Shown one piece after another: positions 1 to 7,301 of a stretch of 64,000 nucleotides of DNA; positions within the stretch are counted from its first letter, which is position 1, and each line of letters starts with the position of its first letter. Origin of the DNA: Bacteroidota bacterium (GTDB lineage: Bacteria > Bacteroidota > Bacteroidia > Bacteroidales > FEN-979); NCBI GenBank assembly GCA_026391775.1, contig JAPLDK010000076.1, positions 1 to 64,000 of the forward strand. The letters are read 5' to 3'. Under the pieces are notes generated by a model, which saw only the letters and a program-made list of their open reading frames with translations, ran no database searches and had not been told where the DNA came from. The translations under genes were made by a program, and so were the position numbers.

Positions 1-609
1 GCGCACAATGTTCATACCCGACAGCAGCAGGCCGATTATAGTTACGAGCAGCACAAGGATGCCAGGCACCATATAGGTTTTATAGTTTAGTTTCGGATTA
101 TACCAGTAACTGTATTCGGTCTGAATGTTTTTCAGGCCCGCACTCTGCGCCGGGCTGAGCCAGTCCTGAAGCAATTCACGGTTGAAATCGATGAGGATGG
201 AAGTACAGTACCCGCTGCTTAATCCCGCCACTGCCTGGTTGATGGCATTGATCACAAACTGCACCTTACTCTGATTCTCTCTTACCAGCTGCCGTTCGAA
301 TCCATTGGGTATCCTGATAATGACATCCACCTTACCCTTCTGCATAAAATCCATAGCCTCTTCATAGGAAAATGTAGTCTGTACAACCTGATAAAAAGGT
401 GAACCTTCATATTTGCTGATGAGTTTACGTGAGGATGTGCTCAGGTCCAGGTCAACGACCGAGACCCGTATGTTCTTCATCTCGAAGGTGGCGGCATTGA
501 CAAGGATAAGGAGTTGAACAATAGGCACAACGAATATGATTGGAAGCATTCCCTTGTTCCGGAAGATCTGGAGGAATTCTTTCTGTATGATGAAGAAAAG
601 TGTTCTCAT
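1..609 (-). CDS. ABC-2 type exporter permease, partial (3' end outside window)
   Basis: Last visible gene of the efflux operon; only the first 203 codons are inside the window and the frame runs off base 1. The protein starts MRTLFFIIQKEFLQIFRNKG, the usual N-terminus of YbhS/YbhR/YhhJ-type permeases, followed by one membrane segment (about residues 20-36), a long extracytoplasmic region rich in beta-type sequence, and the start of a second membrane segment at the window edge. The ATG lies 11 bases after the stop of the upstream permease gene, so the two are almost surely co-translated. In this family two ABC-2 permeases pair with two nucleotide-binding domains and an HlyD-type adaptor to export toxic compounds. 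The substrate cannot be told from the sequence. Confidence 0.9.
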   Translation of the reverse strand, partial: MRTLFFIIQKEFLQIFRNKGMLPIIFVVPIVQLLILVNAATFEMKNIRVSVVDLDLSTSSRKLISKYEGSPFYQVVQTTFSYEEAMDFMQKGKVDVIIRIPNGFERQLVRENQSKVQFVINAINQAVAGLSSGYCTSILIDFNRELLQDWLSPAQSAGLKNIQTEYSYWYNPKLNYKTYMVPGILVLLVTIIGLLLSGMNIVR

Positions 610-620
610 ATCCGGTCTTT

Positions 621-1724
621 TCAGGCAAGCCTGATCTTGAATTTTCTAACGCTCAGGAAAATGAATAGCAAAGTGAAACCGGCCAGTATTCCGGTTTCAA
701 AGGCAATATATCTGAATCCGTTGCCCTGAAGCATGATACTTTTAATAATAGTGATAAAGTATTTCGGTGGCATGATGTGGCAGAACCATTGAAGAACCAG
801 GGGCATGTTCTCGACCGGGAAAATAAAGCCACTAAGTAGTATTGTCGGGAGCATCAGGGCAACCAGGGAGATCATCATAGCAATCTGCTGGCTGTTGGTT
901 ATGGTCGATATCAAAATCCCCAGTGAAAGGGCCATGCATATGAACAGCAGGCTTTCGAAAAGCAGAAGTGCCACGCTGCCCACCACAGGCACGCCGAAGA
1001 CAGTGTTTCCGAGAATGATAATGATGCAGGCATCAATAAACGCAAGGAATACATAAGGGAACACTTTTCCTAAAATGATCTGGATGGGTTTCAGGGGTGA
1101 AACCAGCAGCAGTTCCATCGTGCCCAGTTCTTTTTCTTTTGTGATGGAAAGGGATGTCATCAGGGCGGAGATCAACATCAGCAACATGGCCATGAGGCCG
1201 GGAACGAACATGTACACTCCTTTCATCTGACTGTTGTACATCATCCGAACCTCAGGAATGATCTGCATGGGTATTTTCCGGGCATTAAGAGAGATTAGGT
1301 AGTTTGATAAAATCCCCTGCAGATAATTAACCAGTATGTTGGCTGTATTGGGATCGGAGGCATCGCCTATGATCTGGACTCTGGCATTGCCGGTCTTGTC
1401 AAGTTTTTTGGAAAAATCAGCACCAAAGATCAGCACCAGTTTGACATTGCCTTGCCTGAACACCTGTTCAATTTCCTTATAGGAGCTGAGGTTTTTATCC
1501 AGGATGAAATAGCCGGAGGAAAGCACTTTTTCGCTGATCCTACGGGTTACTTCGTCTTTTGACTGGTCAAAGATAGCTATACGGGCATCCTTGATCTCAT
1601 TGGTGATCACGAAACCGAACAACAACAGCTGAATGGCGGGCAGGCCGAAGAGGATCAGCAGGGTACGGTAATCCCTGAAGATGTGGTAGAATTCCTTTAC
1701 GACGAAGCCCAGAAAACGTTTCAT
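621..1724 (-). CDS. ABC-2 type exporter permease (YbhS/YbhR-like)
   Basis: 367 residues, full length for the family. The N-terminus (MKRFLGFVVKEFYHIFRDYR) resembles that of the next permease. One membrane helix near residues 22-42 precedes a periplasmic domain of roughly 130 residues, then five hydrophobic segments from about residue 175 to the end, with the family motif TKEKELGTMELLLVSPL around residues 196-212 in the cytoplasmic loop. Its ATG overlaps the stop of the upstream 148-residue membrane protein by four bases (ATGA). It probably forms a heterodimer with the following permease, since the operon encodes two distinct ATPases as well. Confidence 0.92.
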   Translation of the reverse strand: MKRFLGFVVKEFYHIFRDYRTLLILFGLPAIQLLLFGFVITNEIKDARIAIFDQSKDEVTRRISEKVLSSGYFILDKNLSSYKEIEQVFRQGNVKLVLIFGADFSKKLDKTGNARVQIIGDASDPNTANILVNYLQGILSNYLISLNARKIPMQIIPEVRMMYNSQMKGVYMFVPGLMAMLLMLISALMTSLSITKEKELGTMELLLVSPLKPIQIILGKVFPYVFLAFIDACIIIILGNTVFGVPVVGSVALLLFESLLFICMALSLGILISTITNSQQIAMMISLVALMLPTILLSGFIFPVENMPLVLQWFCHIMPPKYFITIIKSIMLQGNGFRYIAFETGILAGFTLLFIFLSVRKFKIRLA

Positions 1725-2167
1725 CCGATTTCTTTTTTAACCGCCCATGAATAATAGAAACGGAATGCCGAGATCAGGAGGGGAAAGGCCATCCCGATAT
1801 AAAAGGTAAAGAGGTATTCTTTATTGATCACGTCGAACTTTCTCAGCAAAACGCCAGTTGTGATCATCAGCATCATCATAATATAGGATCTGAAATTGAA
1901 AAAGGAAAAAGCACAGGGGTAAGGGATGCTCAGCCCCCAGATCCGTTTGATATGTTTTCTTGAAATCCTTGCAAAGAGGATTATGTAAAACGGAACGCCA
2001 ATAATTATTCCTATCAGGATGTTTAACCAGAGATGAGCTGAGTGTTTCATTTCATAATCCAGGCCCCTCCACATCAGTATGCCTCCGGCTGTGGTCCAGG
2101 CAAGCCCGGCAATAAACAGGAGGTTATGCCTGCTGACCGAGGGTTTAAATTTTTGGGTTAACGACAT
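1721..2167 (-). CDS. Small four-helix membrane protein inside efflux operon, function unknown
   Basis: 148 residues with four predicted membrane segments (about 16-34, 46-66, 90-108, 117-138) and basic loops (ARISRKHIKR). I do not recognise a named family. It sits between the ATPase gene (one base apart) and the permease gene (four-base overlap), so it must be translated with the exporter. The E. coli YbhGFSR and RbbA-type operons, as I know them, have no equivalent. An accessory subunit or a small-molecule-related membrane protein is possible, but this rests on position only. Confidence 0.8.
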   Translation of the reverse strand: MSLTQKFKPSVSRHNLLFIAGLAWTTAGGILMWRGLDYEMKHSAHLWLNILIGIIIGVPFYIILFARISRKHIKRIWGLSIPYPCAFSFFNFRSYIMMMLMITTGVLLRKFDVINKEYLFTFYIGMAFPLLISAFRFYYSWAVKKEIG

Positions 2168-2168
2168 T

Positions 2169-2945
2169 TCATTCGACTTTTACTCTTGCGAGTTTTAAAA
2201 ACACTTCATTCATCGACCCGGCCCCATAATGTTTTTTAAGGTTATCAGGGGTATCGAGGGCGGCAATTTTCCCGTCGACCATGATGGAAACACGGTCGCA
2301 ATATTCCGCCTCATCCATATAATGTGTTGTGACAAAAACTGTTATCCCTTTACGGGATGCCTCGAAGATCATATCCCAGAACTGACGCCTGGTCACGGGA
2401 TCAACGCCTCCCGTAGGTTCATCAAGGAATACAATCTTCGGGTCGTGGATGATCGCAACGGAAAACGCCAGCTTCTGCTTCCAGCCCAGGGGGATATCGC
2501 GGATAAGTTTATCCCTGGCCTCTTTCATATCGAGTTTATGCATGAGATCCGCAGCCCTTTTATCAATCACTTTTTTGCGCAGTCCGTAGATGCCGGCATA
2601 AAACCGGATATTCTCAAATACGGTAAGGTCGTCGTATAAAGAGAACTTCTGGCTCATATAACCTATGTTCCTTTTGATCTTCTCCCTTTCATTATAGATA
2701 TCGAAACCACCTACATTCAGTTTGCCGGAGGTGGGATAGGAGAGGCCGCATAAGATCCTGATAGCCGTTGTTTTGCCGGCACCGTTTGCCCCGAGAAAGC
2801 CGAAGATCTCACCTTTCTTCACCTCGAAGTTCAAGTGGTCATTGGCGGTAAAGGACCCGAATTTCTTCACCAGGTCCTTAACGATGATTATATTTTCAGC
2901 TTCGGGTCTGTAGCTCACGGTTATATCATCAGTTCCATAAAACAA
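2169..2945 (-). CDS. ABC exporter ATPase, second-half type (YbhF C-terminal-like)
   Basis: 258 residues. Walker A is GANGAGKT at residues 52-59, Walker B IVFLDEP at 171-177, and the H-loop TTHYMDEA carries His208. The signature loop is degenerate: LGWKQ at 153-157 instead of LSGGQ. This is the pattern I associate with the C-terminal ATPase domain of the E. coli YbhF family. The ATG overlaps the end of the upstream ATPase gene by 25 bases. Here the two ATPase halves are separate polypeptides, so a heterodimer with the product of 2921-3826 is expected, giving one consensus and one degenerate ATP site. Confidence 0.93.
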   Translation of the reverse strand: MFYGTDDITVSYRPEAENIIIVKDLVKKFGSFTANDHLNFEVKKGEIFGFLGANGAGKTTAIRILCGLSYPTSGKLNVGGFDIYNEREKIKRNIGYMSQKFSLYDDLTVFENIRFYAGIYGLRKKVIDKRAADLMHKLDMKEARDKLIRDIPLGWKQKLAFSVAIIHDPKIVFLDEPTGGVDPVTRRQFWDMIFEASRKGITVFVTTHYMDEAEYCDRVSIMVDGKIAALDTPDNLKKHYGAGSMNEVFLKLARVKVE

Positions 2946-3826
2946 TCCTCAATATTCGCAACAGCCGGGCTGATCGTTATACCCGAATGCCCTTTTCCCT
3001 GGAGGTATTTCTTCATGGATTCCTCATCTCCCAGCCCCTCTTTGAATGAGACATGAGCAGCTTGTCCGAAGGCAAAAACAGTATGCATTCCGGGGTATGC
3101 TCTAAGGTCGTTAAGCAGGCTGAAGATGTCGTCCGATTTTATCGAGAACAGTTTCCAGGGATATGTTTTTATGACTTCGGATGGAGTGCTGATTGTCATA
3201 AGCTTTCCGGCCTGGATCAGGGCCACCCGGTCGCACAGACTGGCTTCATCCATATAGGGGGTTGCCACGACAATGGTTATACCGCTTTTTTGCAGGCGCT
3301 TCAGCATCTCCCAGAACTCAAGCCGGGAAACGGCATCCACACCGGTAGTAGGCTCATCCAGGATAAGTACAGAGGGCTTATGTATGAGGGCGCAGGATAA
3401 TGCGAGTTTCTGCTTCATCCCTCCGGACAGCTTGCCTGCCTTCCGCTTCTTGAAAGGTTCGATCTGAATATAAATATCTCTGATGAGCTCATAGTTCTCG
3501 GCAACAGTTGTCCCGAAGACCGTGGCATAAAAATTCAGGTTTTCCTCCACGCTAAGATCGGTATAGAGTGAAAACCTACCCGGCATGTAGCCAATATCCT
3601 GCCTGATCTTCCTGAAATCTTTCACCACATCCAGGCCGTTAACCAGAGCTTTCCCCTCATCGGGGATAAGCAGGGTGGTAAGTATTCGGAACAGCGTGGT
3701 TTTGCCCGCACCATCGGGACCGATAAAGCCAAACAATTCGCCCTTCTCAACGCTGAATGAAATATCATTAAGTGCTTTAACGCGGGCGAAGTGTTTGGCG
3801 ATATGTTCGACGATTATGGCTGGCAT
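2921..3826 (-). CDS. ABC exporter ATPase, first-half type (YbhF N-terminal-like)
   Basis: 301 residues. Walker A GPDGAGKT at 36-43, an intact signature LSGGMKQ at 133-139 and Walker B VLILDEP at 153-159. The H-loop histidine is missing: the segment reads ATPYMDEA with Pro190 where the partner has His. This complements the partner protein, whose signature is degenerate but whose H-loop is intact. A C-terminal extension of about 90 residues follows the ATPase core, as is usual in YbhF/DrrA-type proteins. It starts 33 bases after the DUF2147 gene. Confidence 0.93.
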   Translation of the reverse strand: MPAIIVEHIAKHFARVKALNDISFSVEKGELFGFIGPDGAGKTTLFRILTTLLIPDEGKALVNGLDVVKDFRKIRQDIGYMPGRFSLYTDLSVEENLNFYATVFGTTVAENYELIRDIYIQIEPFKKRKAGKLSGGMKQKLALSCALIHKPSVLILDEPTTGVDAVSRLEFWEMLKRLQKSGITIVVATPYMDEASLCDRVALIQAGKLMTISTPSEVIKTYPWKLFSIKSDDIFSLLNDLRAYPGMHTVFAFGQAAHVSFKEGLGDEESMKKYLQGKGHSGITISPAVANIEDCFMELMI

Positions 3827-3859
3827 CCTCAGATTGTGATAGCGTGAGGGTCGTTATGA

Positions 3860-4321
3860 TTATGGCGCGATGGATTTTGTCCAGAACGTATTCCTTCCGA
3901 GTATTGAAACGCCGATATAGCCTCTGATCTTGAGCCTGTTAGCTGATTCAAACCGGATGTAACACTTATAGGTTTTTCCGTTTTTCGGATCGTAAATTGT
4001 GCCCCCCGACCATTCGTCTTTCCCGTCGAATGTGAAGTTTTTCAGGTTAATCAAACCGATCAATGGCTTTGATTTCAATTGAGCATCCGGGTTTTCTTTG
4101 TCGGAACGCGGTAATCCGGTAATGGAATCGAGAGGGGTCCGTAACCAGACGAGTTTTCCAAAATATTTATCCCCTTCCTTATAGATTGTGATTTTGCCGG
4201 TAGCTTCCTGGTTCAGCCAGGTGCCAAGAATGTCATCAGTTTTGTGGGTCTGGGACGATCCCTGCATTGCCGAAGTAACCAGCATCAGGAATATAACTGC
4301 AGTTGTGATGATGTTTCTCAT
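3860..4321 (-). CDS. Secreted DUF2147-family protein
   Basis: 153 residues with a signal peptide (hydrophobic residues 4-20, then SSQ). The core has the DUF2147 pattern: ILGTWLNQ near the start, GKITIYKEGDKYFGKLVW, DAQLKSKPLIGL, a GGTIYDPKNGKTYKC block, and LKIRGYIGVSILGRNTFW near the end. Members are small periplasmic lipocalin-like beta proteins of unknown function, often near stress or transport genes. The gene is three bases from the HlyD-like gene and 33 bases from the ATPase gene, so it belongs to the efflux operon, which is not a usual place for it. Confidence 0.85.
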   Translation of the reverse strand: MRNIITTAVIFLMLVTSAMQGSSQTHKTDDILGTWLNQEATGKITIYKEGDKYFGKLVWLRTPLDSITGLPRSDKENPDAQLKSKPLIGLINLKNFTFDGKDEWSGGTIYDPKNGKTYKCYIRFESANRLKIRGYIGVSILGRNTFWTKSIAP

Positions 4322-4324
4322 ACT

Positions 4325-5227
4325 TTATGGTTTTTGGTTTGATGTGTTCATGAATCGAATCTCGCCCGGCATGCCGATCTTCATTGAGCCGTCATTTTTG
4401 ACCCTCACTTTCACGGCATAAACCAGGTTTACTCTTTCTTCTTTGGTCTGAATTGTTTTGGGTGTAAACTCAGCCGAAGGGGAGATCCAGGAAACAACGC
4501 CCTGGATATGTGTATTAGTCTTCTCGTCTTTATCAAACGCAACGTCAATTATCGACCCAAGTTTGATATAGGGAAGCTGTGATCCGCCAACATAAGCCCT
4601 TAATGTTATAACCGACAGATCGGCGATCTTATACAAGGGTTTCCCGTAAGTGGCAACCTCGTCTTTTTCGGTATACTTGGTAAGTACCGTGCCTTTGATA
4701 GGGTTGAGGATCTTAGAACGATTGATGGACTCGTCAAGCTGTGCGATCTGCTGGCCGATGGAAGCGACCTGGCTTGAGATACCTCCAAACTGAATTTTTA
4801 AGGAAGCGACCTGTTTATCAATAAGATTCAGGTTGGCGTTGATGTCGTCCATTTGTTTCTGGGTTGCGGCACCGTCTTTAAGCAGGCGTTCAACCCTGTT
4901 TTTTTCAACCAGAACATTCTCCCGGTTCTGCTCCTGCACTGCGATCTGAGCTGTTACATCATCCTTTCGGGAAGCCGTTGCATCGCGTGTCTCGACAGCC
5001 TGTTTCCTTTTCAGACAAAGATCGGTAGTATCAATAAAGCCAATCATTTTACCTGAATCGAGGACCTGTCCTTCTTCGACATCGAATTTCAGGATCTGGC
5101 CGGTAGCGAGAGAGGAAACCATTACTTCAGTGGCCTCAAATGTTCCGTAAGCATCCGGTTTGTTTTGATCATTGCTGCAGGACGCGAATGCAATCCCTGC
5201 AAAAAGTCCAAGAAGAAATCGTTTCAT
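4325..5227 (-). CDS. HlyD-family membrane fusion lipoprotein of ABC exporter (YbhG-like)
   Basis: 300 residues. The N-terminus is a lipoprotein signal with lipobox AFASC (Cys17). A beta segment with LATGQILKFDVEEGQVL (biotinyl-lipoyl half) is followed by a coiled coil from about residue 75 to 175 rich in Gln, Glu and Lys, then the second lipoyl half (ILNPIKGTVLTKY) and a beta-barrel domain. It would join the inner-membrane ABC complex to the TolC-like channel encoded just upstream, 24 bases away. Gene order (adaptor, ATPases, permeases) is that of the YbhG-F-S-R exporter. Confidence 0.92.
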   Translation of the reverse strand: MKRFLLGLFAGIAFASCSNDQNKPDAYGTFEATEVMVSSLATGQILKFDVEEGQVLDSGKMIGFIDTTDLCLKRKQAVETRDATASRKDDVTAQIAVQEQNRENVLVEKNRVERLLKDGAATQKQMDDINANLNLIDKQVASLKIQFGGISSQVASIGQQIAQLDESINRSKILNPIKGTVLTKYTEKDEVATYGKPLYKIADLSVITLRAYVGGSQLPYIKLGSIIDVAFDKDEKTNTHIQGVVSWISPSAEFTPKTIQTKEERVNLVYAVKVRVKNDGSMKIGMPGEIRFMNTSNQKP

Positions 5228-5251
5228 TGACAGAGGTATTACGAAATAAAA

Positions 5252-6565
5252 TTACAATTTACCTACATTGTACAAATAAGAGATCTTTGCTTTGATAAGC
5301 TGGATCTTATGAATTTCCATGCCCATCCTGGCCTGGGTCTCATCGTTGACACGAAGAATATAATCGCTTGAAGTGATCGCCCCGTTTGAAAGCTGGGAAG
5401 AAGCTGTTTTAGTGATACTTGTTCTCAGGTCAATAAGTTCTTGGTCTTTGATAAGCAGGTCGGAAAGCTTGGTGATATCGGCTATATTTCTTTGTGTTGT
5501 AACCCTGATATTTTTATCAAAGGATTCCTGCTGGTTCTTGAGAATATCGCCCTGTATGTCGTAGATCTTTTTTTCATTCCTGTTTGCGTTCCAGTTCCAT
5601 GGATTCCAGGTAAGCTTTGCGCCTACCATGACCATTGGCGCAATGTCGCTCGAGAGGAAATTATACCCCGGCCTTCCGAACCCAAATTGTCCGAAAGCCC
5701 AGAATTTCGGGTTCCATTTCGTGGTGACCATATTTTTCATCAGGTTGGTGCGGTCCCTTTGTATGCCGTAGATCTCGAATTCGATGCGTTTGTTTTCATA
5801 ATTCATTCCGGGAAGAGTTATGACAGGAATTTTAAAGGCAGAATTTTCATCCATGGGCGATGAAATGAGTTCCGACAGCATCCGGATGCTTGCAATACGG
5901 TCCATGGATAATTCATAAATGTTCTGTTCAAGTTTAATGATCTCTGCCCTGATGAGGTCGGCATTCATTTTAAGTGTAGCTCCATTCCTTACAGCAGATT
6001 CCACTTCGCCCAGTTTTGATTCAAGCTGCTTTTTAGTATCCTGTAACAATTTAATATTCTGCCGGGTAAGCAGAATACTGAAATAAAACTGATTCACCTG
6101 GTCCTTTAGAAGGTACAGGTTCGCATCAACATTCTTTTTGTCGACATTGAGATTATATTTTTCAAGTTTTTTCTGATAGCTTGTTACATTACCATCATAA
6201 ATCGATTCGCTGACGTCAAGGGTGAGTTTATACTGGTCCTTGGGGATAGTCGGGCCCTGGAGCTGGGGCAAGCCTGCAGGCAGCGGGATTACGACTTCCG
6301 TAACCTCATTTTGCCAGCTTGCGCTGCCATTGACGTTGATGGCTGGCAAGTAGTTTTTATTCAGGTTCTTTGTCCTGAGGTCACTTGATTTATCCATGAG
6401 GCCGGCCTGCCGTATAAGTGGATATGTTTTTTGTACCTGCTGGTAGCAAAAATCCAGGGAAATCGTATCCTGGGCTGCAAGATGTTGAATGCCGGAACCT
6501 GAGAAAAAGAGTACTGGCAAGAGGTAATTAACTTTAAACCAAGCTTTTATCCTTTTCATATCCAT
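5252..6565 (-). CDS. TolC-like outer membrane efflux protein
   Basis: 437 residues with an N-terminal signal (about residues 12-31, ending AAQ) and the outer membrane efflux protein fold: two long alpha-helical halves with TolC-type repeats (LDFCYQQVQKTYPLIRQAG near the start and a matching ITKLSDLLIKDQELIDLRT near residue 370). The first ATG lies inside the tetR gene and overlaps it by 32 bases; a second ATG two codons later (6559) is equally possible. It supplies the outer-membrane channel for the ABC exporter in the same operon. Confidence 0.92.
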   Translation of the reverse strand: MDMKRIKAWFKVNYLLPVLFFSGSGIQHLAAQDTISLDFCYQQVQKTYPLIRQAGLMDKSSDLRTKNLNKNYLPAINVNGSASWQNEVTEVVIPLPAGLPQLQGPTIPKDQYKLTLDVSESIYDGNVTSYQKKLEKYNLNVDKKNVDANLYLLKDQVNQFYFSILLTRQNIKLLQDTKKQLESKLGEVESAVRNGATLKMNADLIRAEIIKLEQNIYELSMDRIASIRMLSELISSPMDENSAFKIPVITLPGMNYENKRIEFEIYGIQRDRTNLMKNMVTTKWNPKFWAFGQFGFGRPGYNFLSSDIAPMVMVGAKLTWNPWNWNANRNEKKIYDIQGDILKNQQESFDKNIRVTTQRNIADITKLSDLLIKDQELIDLRTSITKTASSQLSNGAITSSDYILRVNDETQARMGMEIHKIQLIKAKISYLYNVGKL

Positions 6566-7160
6566 TCAATGCATTTTCGATAAATGTAGGAACAATTATT
6601 TTTCTTTGCTCAAAAAACACTTCCATTCTTTCATCAGGGATCTGGAACATCGATTGAAGAAGAGGTTTTGCAAGGACCGGGAAAACAACCAGCCCGAGTA
6701 TGTTCACATAAAGATGAAGGGGGTCAATGTCGAGGCCCATTTCTTCCTTGAGTTGTTTACGAATCTGTTCAAGAAGGAGTTCTGGAACCAGGTTCTGTTT
6801 CAGGATGACTTCTCTCAGCTGTTCAGGTTTGTCATGCAGGGCGTTTATTATAAACTGCACAACGAAAGAATGCCTGGATATAAAGTTTAGATAAAAGTTA
6901 ATGAAGATCCCGATCTTAGACATTAATGTCATTTCCGAGAGAAAGATCTCACTCATTTTTGAAGCCATTTGAGAGAAGGTTTCATTGAAAACTTTCTCAA
7001 AAAGCGACTCCTTATTCCTGAAATAGTAATGCAATAAGGCCTTGTTTATACCTGCAAGGTCGGCAATTTCCTGCATCTTTGCCCCATTGAATCCTTTTTG
7101 ATGAAAAATCTGGCGAGCCGATTCAAGTATCTTTTCTTCAGTATGTTGTATTTTATCCAT
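6534..7160 (-). CDS. TetR-family repressor of the efflux operon
   Basis: 208 residues. The first 55 residues form a TetR helix-turn-helix (KILESARQIFHQKGFNGAKM, then AGINKALLHYYFRNKESLF). The C-terminal ligand domain is all-helical and of typical length. As first gene of the operon it probably represses its own promoter and that of the exporter. Repeated GTTTAACC sequences lie between its promoter and its start (see 7164-7238). In E. coli the related ybhGFSR exporter is also controlled by a TetR protein (CecR/YbiH), so the arrangement is conserved in kind. Confidence 0.93.
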   Translation of the reverse strand: MDKIQHTEEKILESARQIFHQKGFNGAKMQEIADLAGINKALLHYYFRNKESLFEKVFNETFSQMASKMSEIFLSEMTLMSKIGIFINFYLNFISRHSFVVQFIINALHDKPEQLREVILKQNLVPELLLEQIRKQLKEEMGLDIDPLHLYVNILGLVVFPVLAKPLLQSMFQIPDERMEVFFEQRKIIVPTFIENALNGYEKDKSLV

Positions 7161-7163
7161 TTG

Positions 7164-7238
7164 GTTTAACCATTAGGAATAAATAATAAGTTTAACCGAA
7201 TAGTCAAAAATAAAATATTTTTATTAATATCCGACAAA
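7164..7238 (-). promoter_or_regulatory. Promoter and probable TetR operator of the efflux operon
   Basis: Read on the minus strand there is TTTG (7238-7235), a 22-base spacer, and TATTTTTG (7212-7205), a full match to the Bacteroidota TAnnTTTG element. The expected start of transcription is near 7198. Directly downstream, the octamer GGTTAAAC (plus strand GTTTAACC) occurs twice, at 7190-7197 and 7164-7171, 26 bases apart, the second within a near-palindromic GGTTTAACC. Their place between the start of transcription and the tetR ATG fits autorepression. Operator assignment is inference. Confidence 0.55.
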
Positions 7239-7301
7239 AGGAGGAAAATATTTATTGAAGCTTGAATGGTTTATGTGCAGAGAGGTAGAATTGAACCCGG
7301 T

